DNA from: Lanius collurio
Lineage: Eukaryota > Chordata > Aves > Passeriformes > Laniidae
DNA length: 64,000 nt
Direction of reading: 5' to 3'
NCBI GenBank assembly: GCA_020086605.1
Contig: JACBWW010000045.1
Coordinates: 1,216,764 to 1,280,763 of the forward strand
Shown here: piece by piece, positions 30,101 to 41,505 of the stretch
Layout: every line of letters starts with the position of its first letter
How positions within the stretch are numbered: position 1 is the stretch's first letter
Position numbers and translations under genes: made by a program
The notes under the pieces: generated by a model
Told to the model about the DNA's origin: nothing
Database searches by the model: none
What the model saw: the letters and a program-made list of their open reading frames with translations, nothing else

Positions 30101-33100
30101 GGTTCACAGACAAACTGTGCTTTCAAATACCCCCCCAGTCTGACAAACAGAAGTCCAGGAAATATCCACATTTTCATCACCATTCATGGCTGGTACATAT
30201 GCTGCCCCATCAATTGAATACATTGAAATTTTACAGTTTGGAAAAGCCTATTAAAATAATGAGACAGCAATAGCATGCTCCTGGAAAACACACTTACACT
30301 ATTTTAAGAGCTTAAGAGAAATGACTCCTGCACATAAATGAAAGACTGGAAACGTCACATTTTTCAGTAAGCTGGCATTTAGATGACTTTGAAGCACAAT
30401 TTAATTATGGCCAGACCCAAAGGGCTGAGATGTCTTTGCATTTCAATTAAGCTTTGTCAGTGACAGAGTCACTTTTTACCTGCAGTGATCTGCCAGGCGG
30501 ACCCTTGCAGTGCTGCCCTTTTCTCAGCAACAGCCACCATGTCACCAGAATGAGCAAGTCCTTCCAAAGGATTTGTTTCAGTTACCATCTCTTCTTCCTC
30601 CTCTTCCACTTCCTCTACACCATCATCTCTCTCTGGCACATCTTCTTGTTTCTCTACAGTCTGCTCTTGATTTTTAACCTGATTTTCTTGCCTGGCTCTC
30701 CACTGTAAGCTCTCTATAGTATAAATTGTCTGTTCACTGCCATCTGAAGAGAGACCCGGACTGGACAAAGGGGCACCTCCTTCTGTGTAAATGGAAGCAA
30801 GATAGAGAAGGTTCTTCCGAGAAGAACGTGGCAAGCGAGGTCTCATGATTGTGAGGATCCTAGAAAGGAAAAAGGGCAATGGAAAAGTCTTAAAAGGGTT
30901 GATAAATCTTCATCTGGAGTATTTTTTGCTTTTAAGTGTTTGTTTTCTCCAGGACAGCTGGCTCACATAGCTCATCTAACAGGCAAAATTTGATTATTCC
31001 CTGGTCAGTGGATGCTGGAATACTCCATCTTTGTGATTAAGGATTTGGGATACTTCTAACTGAATTACTGCTTTGCTGTTTTCATGTATAAAAATTAGGA
31101 TTCCTATCACCTGAATAAGCAGTCACATCTCTATCAAGTCACTTTGTTTCTGAACAGGTTGCTTTAAAAGCCTCCCCAGATAACCTCTGCTTTCATTTTG
31201 AAGATGCAATCCTTTTCCTTCTTCTCTTGGTGTGCAATCAATGGGGAGATGAATAGCACCAAGCATGGCTTTATAGGCATGCACCTGTTACAGTTTCTGC
31301 CAGATGCAAAGAAAGGCAAGGGAATGCAGCTATAGCTCAGCTATCACTAGGAAACCAAAGCTGTTAGAGAGCACTGTTTGCAGTTCCCTTTCCAGGTCAC
31401 AGGATCAAACTTACAGCTGAAGAAGGTGTGGGGTTGCCCAGCAGGGAGCTTCCAAGCAACTGTCAGTCAACCTTATCCACTGCAAAGGGACTTTATGCAG
31501 GAACAGCTCCTTCACAGACACCTGTTTGTTACAGTGCTGCCTTTTCTTCCCTTCAAAGAAGACAATGAAAACAACAGGGTGCTCAAAACTCATCAAAACA
31601 TACCCTTAATCCCTCTGCATTTTTACTGGAACACATCCTCAAATAAACTGTCACTTTAACTCAAGTCCCTGACCAGATGTACTGACCAAACACATCAAGG
31701 TTGTTACAAAGGACTTGGCCATGCATGGGCAGCTCAGGTAGCTCCACAAGATCTGACCACAGTGCAGTGCAGACATTCCCAACACAGCCCTGAGCATGTC
31801 ACCCCAGACAGGAAAGCCACAAGATGTGTTTGAACAGTATTATCCCAAATAAATGCAGCATACTGTATCTGGGACCCAGTACCACTCCAGATAGCTCTGC
31901 AAAGAGTAGATTTAACAGCTGGGAACTAGCACCATTCAGGGATCTTGGTACATCATAGATATGTTCAGCACTGAGGCAAAGCACCAAATATTAACCTATG
32001 AGTGCTCAAGATATTGGCAAAATCTTTGTGCAGCCTGACCCAGGCCAGGAGAAGACAGAAGAGGCACCAAAATTAAGGGATGGAAACCTATGCAAGGATG
32101 CACTATGTCACAGTATTATAACCCCGTTAGCAGAATACCTGTGACACTATGAATAATTAAGGCCCTTCAGTGCCCACCTCTGTAATGAAACATACAGTTT
32201 GCCAATTTTAAAAGTTCTAAGGAGTCAGGAACTGAAAACAAAATATTACTAATTACTTTTGTGTAAGTTTAGAAGGCATAAAAATCCTGTGATAGGATAA
32301 ATAAAGGACAGCAATGCTATTTAGTATCTATGAAGCCAAGCTTCTGCTAAGGAAGGAAAGAAATGGGAACAGGGATCTCATAACAGACTGCATATAACAC
32401 TGGCAGATAGCATATAAGGATGTTATTTCCTTCAAGTATTGCTATCTGGAAAAATTAGCACTTAAGGGCCTGATCTTTCCTGTGAGAGATTGGCTTTTCC
32501 TATCCTAAGGAGGCTGCAGCAAACTTATCAATAACAATTTCAATTTTTTGCTAAGAAATGCACAAGCTGCACGTTGAAAAGTCTAAGAAATGCAACAATA
32601 AAAGCTTATGTTCACATGACAAAATGTACTAACTAGGCTACTGCACTTTATGTATAAAGGTCCCACTGCTTTAATTAGTGTAGGTTTACACTAGTACAGA
32701 AGAAACTCTTGTGCTTTTTTAAACACAGAAATTCCAGACACACTCACCAGCGTTTACTTTGGCAATGCCAGTCAGCAACTCAGAAATCCAGTTGATCAAG
32801 AACTGAGACCGGAGTTCTGAAGAGTCAGAACATTCCTTCAACTCAGTAAACATTTTCTCTATTAGGATCTGTGTAAAACTTCGTGAAAGGAGGCCTGACA
32901 GCAAAGGCTGCCAAAAGCAGTAAAATGTTGAGGGAATTTTGAATTGCCATACCTCTTTATTTGCTGCAAGAAGAAAAAACAAAACAGAGAAGCCAGAAAT
33001 TGGTGCTTTGTCATTTTTTAATGAAATATAGGTGTGACACTCACTCCAAGCTAAGGAGGTTTCTTCTAAGATGATTGATTGCAGGATATTTCCTGAGGTC

Positions 33101-36100
33101 CTCACTGAACCTGAAACTACTATTTTTCTTATAGTAGGCAAGTAAAATAAGTAGCAATTTGATAATTAGCACAAGGAAATTATAAACACAGGGAGTTATA
33201 CTTGTTTTGCTAATCCCTGTCCAGTTTCAGCTTATTTTGCATATAATTAAGAACTATTCTGTCTAAAAATATACTGCAAAGAGAAGGTTCATTGAGCAAA
33301 GCAACACAAAATCAAAAATCTTTTAAATTTTTCTACTGTTATATAGTCATGGAAATTTGAGAATCTTTCTTGGAAAGTTCTTTGGCTGCGAAATAGGGGA
33401 TTTATTTATTTTCATTCCCTCCAGGTGCCTAATTCTCTTGCTAACAATAAATGCAACTCCACATATGTGGGCAGCAGCTTGGAACTATGATGCAACCGGT
33501 CAGAGGCTCTAAAAACCCCATCCATTTTGATTTGCTTCAAATCTTCAGTGTAGAAAAGAAAGTAGTGGGAGTTCCTGAAATCATCAACTACTGCAGAAAA
33601 GGGTAGAGATGCAAGCTTCGAAAGATGTTTTGGCTAGATATTCAGTGCTGAAGAGCTATCCTTCCATCCTAAGAGATTTATGAAAAAGCAATAGCTAAGC
33701 ATGGCCATAAGGGGTACTGGAGAACAGGGCAAAAGATATTTAAGGACCCAGATATACAAAAAATATGCAGACAATTACAATTCAATATAATGAGAAAAAA
33801 AGAAAAGACTTGGTCATAACACTAGCTAGGCTTTTTCTACTTGGGTGGTGCATAGAACACTAACCTTCATACTTGATATTTAGCATCTTCAGACAATCCA
33901 TCTTTGGGATGAGAAAGCCATCACTGAGAAGAGCTTCAGCCACTGTCTCCCTAGAGCAGAGAGACTTATTACTGCCACTTATTCCTTTACCTATCAAAAC
34001 ACCACGTGCACCAGTTCTGAAACAAGTTAGACAGCCAAATACCTGGAACAGTGAGGAGGGAATGGAGAATTTTTTGTTCGAACAAAAGATCTGCTAATGC
34101 TGTTCTTGTATAACACAAATATATATTCAAAACATAAGGAGTTACAGCTGTTATCTGTAGCATGATACTCTCTCCTCTCTAGTTACACTGATCAGATTCC
34201 TCAAAGTGGGTCAAGATCTCCATGAAAATTTATATGGTAATAAGCAAGTCTCAACACACTAGGTCCTAGAGACTCTGTAGTAATAGAAAGAGAGAAAATA
34301 TAAAAAATGCCAAGTATTGTCCCCGCAATTTTTAAGAATTCTAAAGGTTACTGTGAAATCCAAATCTCTACAGGGTTGTTGGGAGTTTTTGAAGACACTG
34401 AAGATGCTGCATGCCTTGGGGCCAGCATGCCTACGTCTGGGAAAACACCCTGGAGACCATCTGGACCAAGGAACACTGCTCATTAGCACAGATCAACAAC
34501 TCAGTCCTCAAAGAAGTTGAGGAAATAGACCAACTGCTTTCTCCATGATCAGCTACAGGACACTATGAAAAGGCAATTTAATAGGTCAACAGCCCAGTTC
34601 AGCACTGTACCTTTCACCTCTGTTCTTTATCAGAGACATACCTGTTTTCCTGCATCAGATCTTTGATCTGAGCCAAAATCCAGTCCACTTCTGAAGAGGA
34701 ATCAGACCACAATTCTCGGGACTTTGAAACAGACTGCATAGTCTGCATAGCCTGAGTGAAGGAAAAATCCAAGCATCAACAGAAAATATACTCCCATGGC
34801 AAACACAAAAACATTATTGCTACAACAAGAAGTTGCACATGCCACATGTACTTCATCAACAGCACTTGAAAAAAATTCATAAAAGTTCCCCTTCCTTGGG
34901 ATCTCAACTAAGTACAGATCTCCTTTATAAACAAAGTGTCCACATTAGGAACTGTCACAGCTCAAATTGTTTGTTCTCTGTAGAGCTTTTCTTTGGCAAG
35001 CCATGTATGACAACACTAGCAGATAGACTTGTGCAAGGAACTAAGACAACAAGGATGAGAAGACAAATTGCCCAAGAAAGAAAAGAGAATTAACTAGAGT
35101 GCACTTACCCGAAACTGCTCATTCTTGTAAGATATCAGAACATCTCTGACTTTTTCTAGAAATAAACATAAATATATCATTTAAGCAGAAGATCAACTAT
35201 GTAAGGGAATTTTGTATCTGAGGAAGCTGCTTAGTTTTGCAAAATTTACACTCAAGGAAGGTATCAGTCAAATGAAGCCAGCAATTCTGTTCAGACAACA
35301 GAAGGAATACTCCCAAAACTCCCAGACTTTTCCAGCAACATAAATTTTCTCAAGTGGGGTTGAACCACAACTTCCATATTTTATCACTAACAGTAGGCAA
35401 AGACAGATAAGTTGGATAAACCCAGGCAGCTCAAAAACAAATTCTTAAATAGATCAGTGTAGGAAGAAATTGTTCCCATATGCAGTTCTGATGCATATTT
35501 GTATTCCTTATACTTGCATTTTGCCTCAATTGCAGCAGTGCTACAGCTATTCACAAACCAAAGTGCTACAAATTGGGAGAAATACTACCAAACCAGTCAT
35601 TCAACCCCAAGGGCAATCCACCAAGACCCAAAGAGGAATCCCAAAACCTGAGCTGAATGTATATCTTTATGCTGGAACATGACATGTTTAAACTGCTTTC
35701 TCTAGTTCATCTAATGCTTGTATCTGCTATTGTTCTAGGAACACCTACCATGGAATTCCTTGTGTTTCTGATGGGCCTCATGCTGCGGGGTTTGAATCTC
35801 CCATCCATCACTGTCCAACTCTGCATTTGCTTCCACCTCTTCCTGCTCTTCCTCCTCATCCTCACTTTCTTCACACAAGTTATTGCCCAGCTGACGGCTC
35901 CAATACATCTTTCGTAGCCAGTCCAGCACAACATCACAACCTAATGGAGAACAGAAAACATTATCTTCTCAGTGAGGATTTCTTTGTTGCAGAAAAAAAT
36001 AATATAGCTGGCATACTGCTAATTTGTATAATGAAAAGAAATACTACTAACCAGTTATGAACCCTGAAAACACAAAAAACCTCATTAATGAAAAGGTGAA

Positions 36101-39100
36101 CAAGTTAAAAAAACCCAAACAAAAAAAATCCAAAAAAAAACCAAACCAAAACCAACCTCCAGAAAGAAACCAGGAATAAAAACCCAAATACCAGTATCAC
36201 ATGCATGGTAACTACACTTCATTTTTTTTGAAAAAAAAACCCAAAAAAGATTGGACACTGCTATGGCCCTGCATCTTGCTCAAGGTAGGTCAAATCTAAG
36301 CATTAACTAGGTCCCTGCAGTGGCATTCTGAAGAGAAAATGAGCCAGTACATTAGCATCACCACAGTCAACACAGCATCTGCAACAATAACATATTTTTT
36401 TTGTGCAAAGACTACACTAGGCATACATTGGGCAGCATGGAAAGAAAATCCCTTTATTTCCAACAGCATTTTCCCAATTCAATCTAAGGACCCTGCTGAA
36501 GATTATTTAACTGGCTTCTCCATCCTTAACCTGAAATTCCCAGGAATCTCTTCAAATGCCATGAGCTGGTCATTCATTCAGGCTTGCAGTATCTACATTT
36601 CTCCCTAAATGGCATTTTTAAAGAGTCTTAGGTATTGCTAAACCATCAGGAAAAGCTTTTACTTATTTCCCCAAGATGAACCTCCTGTGCTGTAAAAAAG
36701 CAAAACCACCAAACTCTTGTTTCCAGTAATTTCTTCAGGGATAAGAGAAAGGCTCTGAACATCTGTCCTGTAAGGAACCACAGCCTGGAGCCAGTGCACA
36801 CAGCTCAGCTACCCCCATAGGGCAGTGGCAAATCCTCCCAGTGTCTGATACCACAACTCTCCCTGCCAGCACAAGCACACCGCCTGCCCTGCAGCACCCC
36901 AAGATGAAGGTGGGCTGCTCTCCTCAGGGCCTGCAGCATTGGCACTGGCCCCCCAAGCATGCCTCAGGCCGCCCCTCCCAACGGCACCCGCTGGTGGCAC
37001 TCACCCTTGCGGCACAGAGCCAGGCGCGGCAGCTTCCCGTGCGTCAGCTCATGTCGGAGGTCCACAACCCAGATGGGGATGTCCACCTGCAACAACAGCC
37101 AACACGGGCTACCCCTCTGCACTGCACCAGGCCACACCTGCACGCAGCCCTGCAAAGCTGCAGAGAGACCCTACCTAAGTGGCAACAGCGCCTTCCTGGC
37201 CACTCCTGCTCTGAAGTTCCCCTGCTTCCCATTTCAAGAGTGGGCCAAGATCCCCCGACTCTCTGATGCTACTCCTCCTGTGGTCCAGGATCCACACAAA
37301 CTCGCATTTTACAGTTTCAGTTCTTCATGTTACATGCAACAACAGATTTCTTTTTAGGCAGAGGTGTTACATGTAATTTAATGATCCTGAGAAGCAGTTA
37401 AGTTATATTTAAATGGATGAGACATGCTGGATAACTATATATCAAAGATACAAATAATATCATATATAATACTCAAATTTGCACAATAATTTGCATGCAA
37501 TTTTTTGCAGCTTTCCTAAGGACAACTACTTTTAACCTTTAAAAGTTTCCTACCATAACTACCTTCATGCAAGACCTTTACTTTTAAGCTTGATCCGTTT
37601 TAAAAAGTGAGAAGCAGAACTTTACTCAAAAACCCAGGAAAAAAATAAAAATCAAATAATCATTCTCATGTAGGGGCCCAAACATACATAGAAGAGGCTC
37701 AAATACTGTCTGTCCTTCACTGTCAAAACTTGTTCAGTCCCAGCTATGGTGCTCAGTGCAGCAGGCAGTAAAAGGACTCAAGTTGGTCCTGCTACTACAA
37801 TTACAGCTTAAACCTACCCTCCTCCACACACAAGTAGAAAACCTTACCTGAAGAAAGACACATGAGATTAAAATACCTGCAAATGTGTTTTTTATGTATA
37901 ACCCTGCTTGTCAAAGACTAGAATTTATAAACCACAGATTTAGCTCTTTTACCTATCTCAGTAGCTAAGAAAGAAAAACGTGTGACAGTATGTCAAGTGG
38001 ACTACGTGCATGTCAATCAAGACTTTTGATCACATGTGATTCAAAAACCTTTAATGATCATCAGCCTTTGTTACTCTTACTGTGACTTCAAAGAACAAAG
38101 TTTTAGATCCAGTTGCAGTAAGTCTGTTTACAACTTGGCACCTGGTATAAACTATATCTATCTATATCTATTATTTTGGCTACAAAAGAATGACCCTCTA
38201 CAATTTCCTCCACTCAGTGTTGTTGTTAAGAACCAATGCATATGCTTTCTGTGTAGATGTAAATTATCAAGCAACTCTTATTTAATATTTACCTCTCTGG
38301 CTAACTGTCTCAGAGGAATGCTGACCATCTTCTGTTTCCTTTCCGTGATCAAGTTGACAAACCTGCATGCAGGTTACAGAAAAGATAAATGACTATCAAG
38401 AGCTGCAGAGAAGCTTGGAACTCCAGAGAAAAACTCCCCACGTGCTGTACAACCCTGTGGTCCCAGAGACAAAAAGTGAACTTGGACAGTTTAATAATGA
38501 CATCTGTCCAGGTCTTTCTCTCTCAAAGCACACAGGCCTTCAGAGCCCTTACCTTACAAGAGCCAGCCCATAAGAGAGGATGAGCTCATGTGACTTCAAT
38601 CTGCCAGATGAATCGAGGACCTTACAACGGATCAGTTCTGCCGTGCAGTCCACTGCAAGAGGCATTTTTGGACCATACCTGGAGGCAAGGAAAACCGGGT
38701 GAGCAGTCTCACACAAATACACTCACCCTGTAAAAGGGCAACTTTCCAACTATGTTTTGTGATTACTGATACGGTAAGCACATACACAAGATGCCTTACA
38801 TGGGCGGTGGGTCCTGTGCACGGATGCAGCAGGGGCAATTTGGGGGCTTTGAACATGCTCACTTCCTCGAGAAATCGGCCCGTGAAGTTGCAGGCATGCG
38901 GGGCTTCTGCCTCGCCTGCTCCCACGGGCCCATCGTGCTCTTGCCATGAGCTATGTGCCCGGAGCTTCCCGCAATGGAAGAAAGACGGGGCCGCCTGCCT
39001 GGCTGCACCGGCGGCCTGCACACACAGCCCCGGCCGCGGAGCTGCTCCGGTGAGGAGCTGCGCCGGCTCCTCGGCGGCCCCGGCAGGACGGCGAGCTCCG

Positions 39101-39370
39101 GGCGCAGCCTGGGCCAAGGGCACAGAGGGGCAGCCCCGAGAGCCGCATCCCGCTCCCCGCCCGCGGCCCGTACCGGCTCTTCCATGCTGAGACACGGTCC
39201 AGCGCATCCTGCTGCAGCCGGGTGTCCCCGCAGTACAGCCCCACCATCACCTGGTCCCACTCCGCTCGGCCCCTCCACGCCACCACCGTCCGCAGCGGCT
39301 TCAGCCGCCTGCGGGCCGGAGACGAGCTGGGCCGGCCGCGGCGCCAGCCCGGGCTCGGACGGCCCGCCAT
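27153..39370 (-). CDS. LAS1L: LAS1L, ribosome-biogenesis endoribonuclease, whole 13-exon coding sequence
   Basis: LAS1L cuts the ITS2 spacer of pre-rRNA in the nucleolus, in complex with the kinase NOL9, and associates with PELP1-TEX10-WDR18-SENP3. Exons from the start: 39370-39174, 38678-38553, 38362-38293, 37086-37005, 35940-35749, 35155-35109, 34751-34642, 33950-33865, 32963-32748, 31550-31415, 30859-30480, 29556-29415, 27183-27153. All phases join: 1815 bases, 604 residues; human LAS1L is 734. Visible: N-terminal WxxRAEWDQV motif of the HEPN domain; catalytic RHELTH at 142-147 (the Las1 R-X4-H signature); acidic run about 182-205; conserved FWQPLL and CW motifs; second acidic run in exon 11; conserved ALQGSAWQ and [13 protein letters not shown] near the end. 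The protein is shorter than human mainly in its acidic linkers. The last exon is the least certain. Confidence 0.93.
27184..29414 (-). other. LAS1L: LAS1L last intron
   Basis: 2.2 kb from GTGAGT (29414) to the acceptor at 27185-27184. Overlapping open frames of 60-154 codons on both strands around 27.4-28.3 kb show no homology I recognise and look like chance. Confidence 0.55.
29415..29556 (-). CDS. LAS1L: LAS1L coding exon 12 (residues 548-594)
   Basis: 142 bases encoding the strongly conserved [18 protein letters not shown] and LLDQPV segments. Acceptor TTTTATCTAG; preferred donor AAA-GTGAGT at 29414. A second possible donor, CCG-GTGAGG at 29446, lies inside the exon. Confidence 0.93.
29557..30479 (-). 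other. LAS1L: LAS1L intron 11
   Basis: 923 bases, GTAAAA to ATCTAG. Nothing recognised in it. Confidence 0.9.
30480..30859 (-). CDS. LAS1L: LAS1L coding exon 11 (residues 421-547, Asp548 split)
   Basis: The largest exon, 380 bases. It encodes [12 protein letters not shown], a variable linker, a Glu-rich run and the conserved [12 protein letters not shown]. Acceptor TTTCCTTTCTAG; donor G-GTAAAA. Confidence 0.95.
30860..31414 (-). other. LAS1L: LAS1L intron 10
   Basis: 555 bases, donor GTAAGT. No repeat recognised. Confidence 0.9.
31415..31550 (-). CDS. LAS1L: LAS1L coding exon 10 (residues 376-420, Leu421 split)
   Basis: 136 bases. The acceptor follows TTCTTTGAAG; the phase from exon 9 demands this acceptor and rules out the tempting internal TTTGCAG nearer the conserved part. 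Encodes a variable Lys-rich start, then the conserved [11 protein letters not shown] segment. Confidence 0.9.
31551..32747 (-). other. LAS1L: LAS1L intron 9
   Basis: 1.2 kb, GTGAGT donor. Nothing recognised in it. Confidence 0.88.
32748..32963 (-). CDS. LAS1L: LAS1L coding exon 9 (residues 304-375, Gly376 split)
   Basis: 216 bases with the hallmark [16 protein letters not shown] and the following helices. Acceptor TTCTTGCAG; donor G-GTGAGT. The open frame continues upstream of the acceptor, but that part is intron by alignment with human LAS1L. Confidence 0.94.
32964..33864 (-). other. LAS1L: LAS1L intron 8
   Basis: 901 bases, GTTAGT donor. Nothing recognised in it. Confidence 0.88.
33865..33950 (-). 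CDS. LAS1L: LAS1L coding exon 8 (residues 275-303, Ala304 split)
   Basis: 86 bases encoding [15 protein letters not shown] and the following helix, clearly matching the human EAVLDAFLDDGFLVP segment. Joined directly to exon 9, it lacks roughly 15-20 residues that human LAS1L has at this junction. Confidence 0.92.
33951..34641 (-). other. LAS1L: LAS1L intron 7
   Basis: 691 bases, GTATGT donor. Nothing recognised in it. Confidence 0.88.
34642..34751 (-). CDS. LAS1L: LAS1L coding exon 7 (residues 239-274, Arg275 split)
   Basis: 110 bases encoding a Ser-rich stretch followed by the [13 protein letters not shown] helix. Acceptor TTCACTCAG; donor AACAG-GTATGT. Confidence 0.9.
34752..35108 (-). 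other. LAS1L: LAS1L intron 6
   Basis: 357 bases, GTAAGT donor. Nothing recognised in it. Confidence 0.88.
35109..35155 (-). CDS. LAS1L: LAS1L coding exon 6, 47 bases (residues 223-238)
   Basis: A small exon encoding [14 protein letters not shown], matching the human RARELLVSYEEEQF segment. Acceptor TATTTCTAG, donor CGG-GTAAGT. Confidence 0.92.
35156..35748 (-). other. LAS1L: LAS1L intron 5
   Basis: 593 bases, GTAGGT donor. Nothing recognised in it. Confidence 0.88.
35749..35940 (-). CDS. LAS1L: LAS1L coding exon 5 (residues 159-222, Glu223 split)
   Basis: 192 bases. It starts with the conserved [15 protein letters not shown] helix that closes the HEPN fold, then a Glu/Asp-rich run. Human has a much longer acidic linker here, which explains much of the shorter length. 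Confidence 0.94.
35941..37004 (-). other. LAS1L: LAS1L intron 4
   Basis: 1.06 kb, GTGAGT donor. It contains an A/C-rich simple stretch at 36098-36175. No gene recognised. Confidence 0.88.
36098..36175. repeat. A/C-rich low-complexity tract
   Basis: Runs of A with CC/CCC interruptions ('aaaccaaaccaaaacc'). On the transcribed strand this is T/G-rich. Likely a decayed simple repeat. Confidence 0.7.
37005..37086 (-). CDS. LAS1L: LAS1L coding exon 4 with the catalytic RHELTH motif (residues 132-158, Gly159 split)
   Basis: 82 bases encoding [14 protein letters not shown]: the HEPN R-X4-H motif, whose Arg142 and His147 form the nuclease active site in Las1 proteins. Both residues are intact. Acceptor TTGTTGCAG; donor G-GTGAGT. 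Confidence 0.96.
37087..38292 (-). other. LAS1L: LAS1L intron 3
   Basis: 1.2 kb, GTAAAT donor. No repeat recognised. Confidence 0.88.
38293..38362 (-). CDS. LAS1L: LAS1L coding exon 3 (residues 108-131)
   Basis: 70 bases encoding [11 protein letters not shown] and IPLRQLARE, a conserved HEPN helix. Acceptor GCATGCAG; donor GAG-GTAAAT, phase 0. Confidence 0.93.
38553..38678 (-). CDS. LAS1L: LAS1L coding exon 2 (residues 66-107, Arg108 split)
   Basis: 126 bases encoding [17 protein letters not shown] and a YGLALVR end, matching the human PLAVASTADLIRCKLLD segment. Acceptor TGCCTCCAG; donor AAG-GTAAGG. Confidence 0.95.
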
Positions 39371-39560
39371 GCCGCCCCCGCTAGCGCCGCTCCTCCCTTC
39401 CGCCTCCCCGCGGGCCGCCTCCGCCCTGCGCGCTCCGCGCCGCTTCCGTTTCCCGCTCCCGCCGCGCTCGGGGCGGGTGGGGCCGGTGAGGGCTGCCTGG
39501 CCTCGGGCCTGCAGGAGCGCTGAGGGGCTGCTGTGAGGATCCCCTGCGGCCGGAGGGGCT
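38930..39560. promoter_or_regulatory. LAS1L: CpG island promoter of LAS1L
   Basis: A GC- and CpG-dense block spanning LAS1L exon 1 and its upstream flank, in sharp contrast to the AT-rich surroundings. No TATA box, as expected for a housekeeping gene. Long open frames here on both strands are by-products of the high GC content. Confidence 0.85.
39174..39370 (-). CDS. LAS1L: LAS1L coding exon 1 (residues 1-65, Arg66 split)
   Basis: The start ATG is at 39370-39368 with G at -3 and +4. Encodes an Arg-rich N-terminus, then [21 protein letters not shown] and the DRVSAWKSR helix, a clear match to the human VVAWLSRAEWDQV. Donor CG-GTACGG at 39173. An in-frame open frame continues upstream, but the ATG nearest the conserved part fits the family. 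Confidence 0.94.
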
Positions 39561-39689
39561 CGGGGCCAGTGCAGAACAGGCGCATTGTCCCCTTGTGCAG
39601 CTGCGGGGAGCTGAGGGACAGCGAAATGTGTCCTGAATGGGGCGAGGGGAGCCTGGCGAGAAAGCGTAGGACCATCCCCAACAGCCACA

Positions 39690-40070
39690 CCATATGCCCG
39701 AGAGTGTCGTCCAAACGCTTCTTGAATTCTGTCAGCTTTGGTGCTGTGACCACTTCCCTGGGGAGCCTGTTCCAGGGCCTAGCCTCTCTCTGGGTGAAAA
39801 TTCTTTTCCAAATATCCAGCGTAAGTGTCCCCTGACTCAGCTTCATGCCATTTCCTTGAGTCACTGGTCATGAAAGTGAAGAGATCATTACCTGCCCCTC
39901 AGCTTCCCCTTGTGAAGATGTTAACACAATGAGGTCTGACCTCGGTCTCCTCCAAGCTGAACAAACCAAGTGACCTCAGCCACTCCTCATAAGGTTTCCC
40001 CTCCAGATCTCTCCCCTTCCTCCTGGCCCTCCTTTAGATGTCCAAGACTTCACAGAGTACTCAAGGTGGG
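39690..40070 (-). mobile_element. Truncated CR1 LINE next to the LAS1L promoter
   Basis: Minus-strand translation gives the typical CR1 ORF2 C-terminus ([17 protein letters not shown], then a FKKRLDD end). It is broken upstream and lacks most of the element. It abuts the LAS1L CpG island. Confidence 0.88.
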
Positions 40071-40079
40071 GCAAGCACA

Positions 40080-40312
40080 CTTTCTGGTGAAGAACTTTAT
40101 TCTAATATCCAACCTAAACCTCCCCTAACACAATGTCAGGCCATTCCCTCGGGTCCTGTCACTGGTCACCAAAGGGAAGAGATCAGTGCCTGCTCCTCCT
40201 CTTCATAAGGAAGTTGCAAACTGATGAGGTCTCCCCTGAGTCTTCTCCAGGGAGAACAGACCAAGTGATCTCAGCCCTCCTCATACAGGCTCCCCGCAAG
40301 GCCCTTCACCAG
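40080..40312 (-). mobile_element. Second CR1 piece, tandem to the previous one
   Basis: Repeats the order of the preceding copy: a 'ggtgaagaactttattctaatatccaac' start, then 'ccctcgggtcctgtcactggtcac', then a 'gaacagaccaagtgatctcagcc' end, in the same orientation. The two copies are diverged from each other. Confidence 0.85.
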
Positions 40313-41419
40313 TTCTTGATTTTTGTTACAAGGTCACTGTGCTACTAGCCAAAATATCTATGTGTTTTTGTTGTTCAAAAAGAAGTACATGATCTACACT
40401 ACTCAATACCATTTTAATGTAATTTACTTTCTTGAGGCATAAATATAGATTAGGAATATTTCTCTTTTAACTGGATAGTCCCATTGCGTATGTTTAATTT
40501 TGAAATAACTAAAGTTTTTGATATATAAAAAAACCTACATCCCATTGTTTGTACAGCAGGATGATGTTCTAAGATTATTTTGTTTAGGAAGTAAAAAATT
40601 CAGTATACAATAACATTTAAGTATTTAAAATTCATTAAGGTTGTATTTTAATTTAATTTTGATTAAGTTTTGTCTATATGTATGATTTTTCTGTTCACAT
40701 TAGCATTCTGAGGCTGCTTTATTTTTATTGGAACATGAGTTAAATTCCCTCTAGTTCAGTGCAATTATAATGAATTAGGTTTTGTCCAAAGTGGAAGAAA
40801 AAACCCTGCAAACACAAAGCCCATGAGAAGTTGGAGAGGCAATGACAGTTGGTAACATGCTTTTATTTTGAATCAGAACAAATAATCAGAAACTGGATAT
40901 ATCTTAAGAATCAGATTGTCAGGATGCAGTGGGGGCCAGCAATACCTGGAAGGTCAGTCAGTGAGCCAGAATCCAAGCACCAAACCAAAACTGCCCTAGC
41001 TGGACAGTACCAGGTGTGAGGTGTGCTGAACAGGGCAGACCCAGAGGTGGCTACAGATTGAGCCAAGACTCCTCTCATCATGAGACAGATCTGTGCTGAA
41101 GAGGAGTGAATCTGCAGGCCCTGATTAGGATCACATCCAGTCACCATTTACCAGGGTCACACAGACCAGTGATCACCAGTTACACCAAGAGTGAAGCAAT
41201 CACTTTGATAAGACCACAAGGAGACATTTTGATTCAGTAAAATCATTTGGTTGCAATAAAGACAAAAGAAGAGAAAACATCTACATGTTTAACATAAGGA
41301 TACAATAATGTGTTGATACAGATGTAATGTCCAAAATAAGAAAGATGTAATGAGGCATTTTTAGCTCATGAAAATCTTTCCATCTGTATTGGTTAGAAAG
41401 TGAAAAAAAAACCATTTTC

Positions 41420-41505
41420 CATAGCACCATAGAACATCTCAAGTTAGAAGGGACCCACAAAGATCATCAAGTCCAACTCCCTGCTGCTTGCAGGACTATC
41501 ATATG
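41420..41505 (-). mobile_element. CR1 3'-end fragment
   Basis: The text 'atagaacatctcaagttagaagggacccacaaagatcatcaagtccaactccctgct' is the antisense CR1 3' end. Only the tail remains. Confidence 0.8.

Noticed and set aside
38699..39688. Several long overlapping frames (up to 245 codons) on both strands around LAS1L exon 1
   Set aside because: They result from few stops in CpG-island DNA; only 39370-39174 shows LAS1L homology and splice phase.
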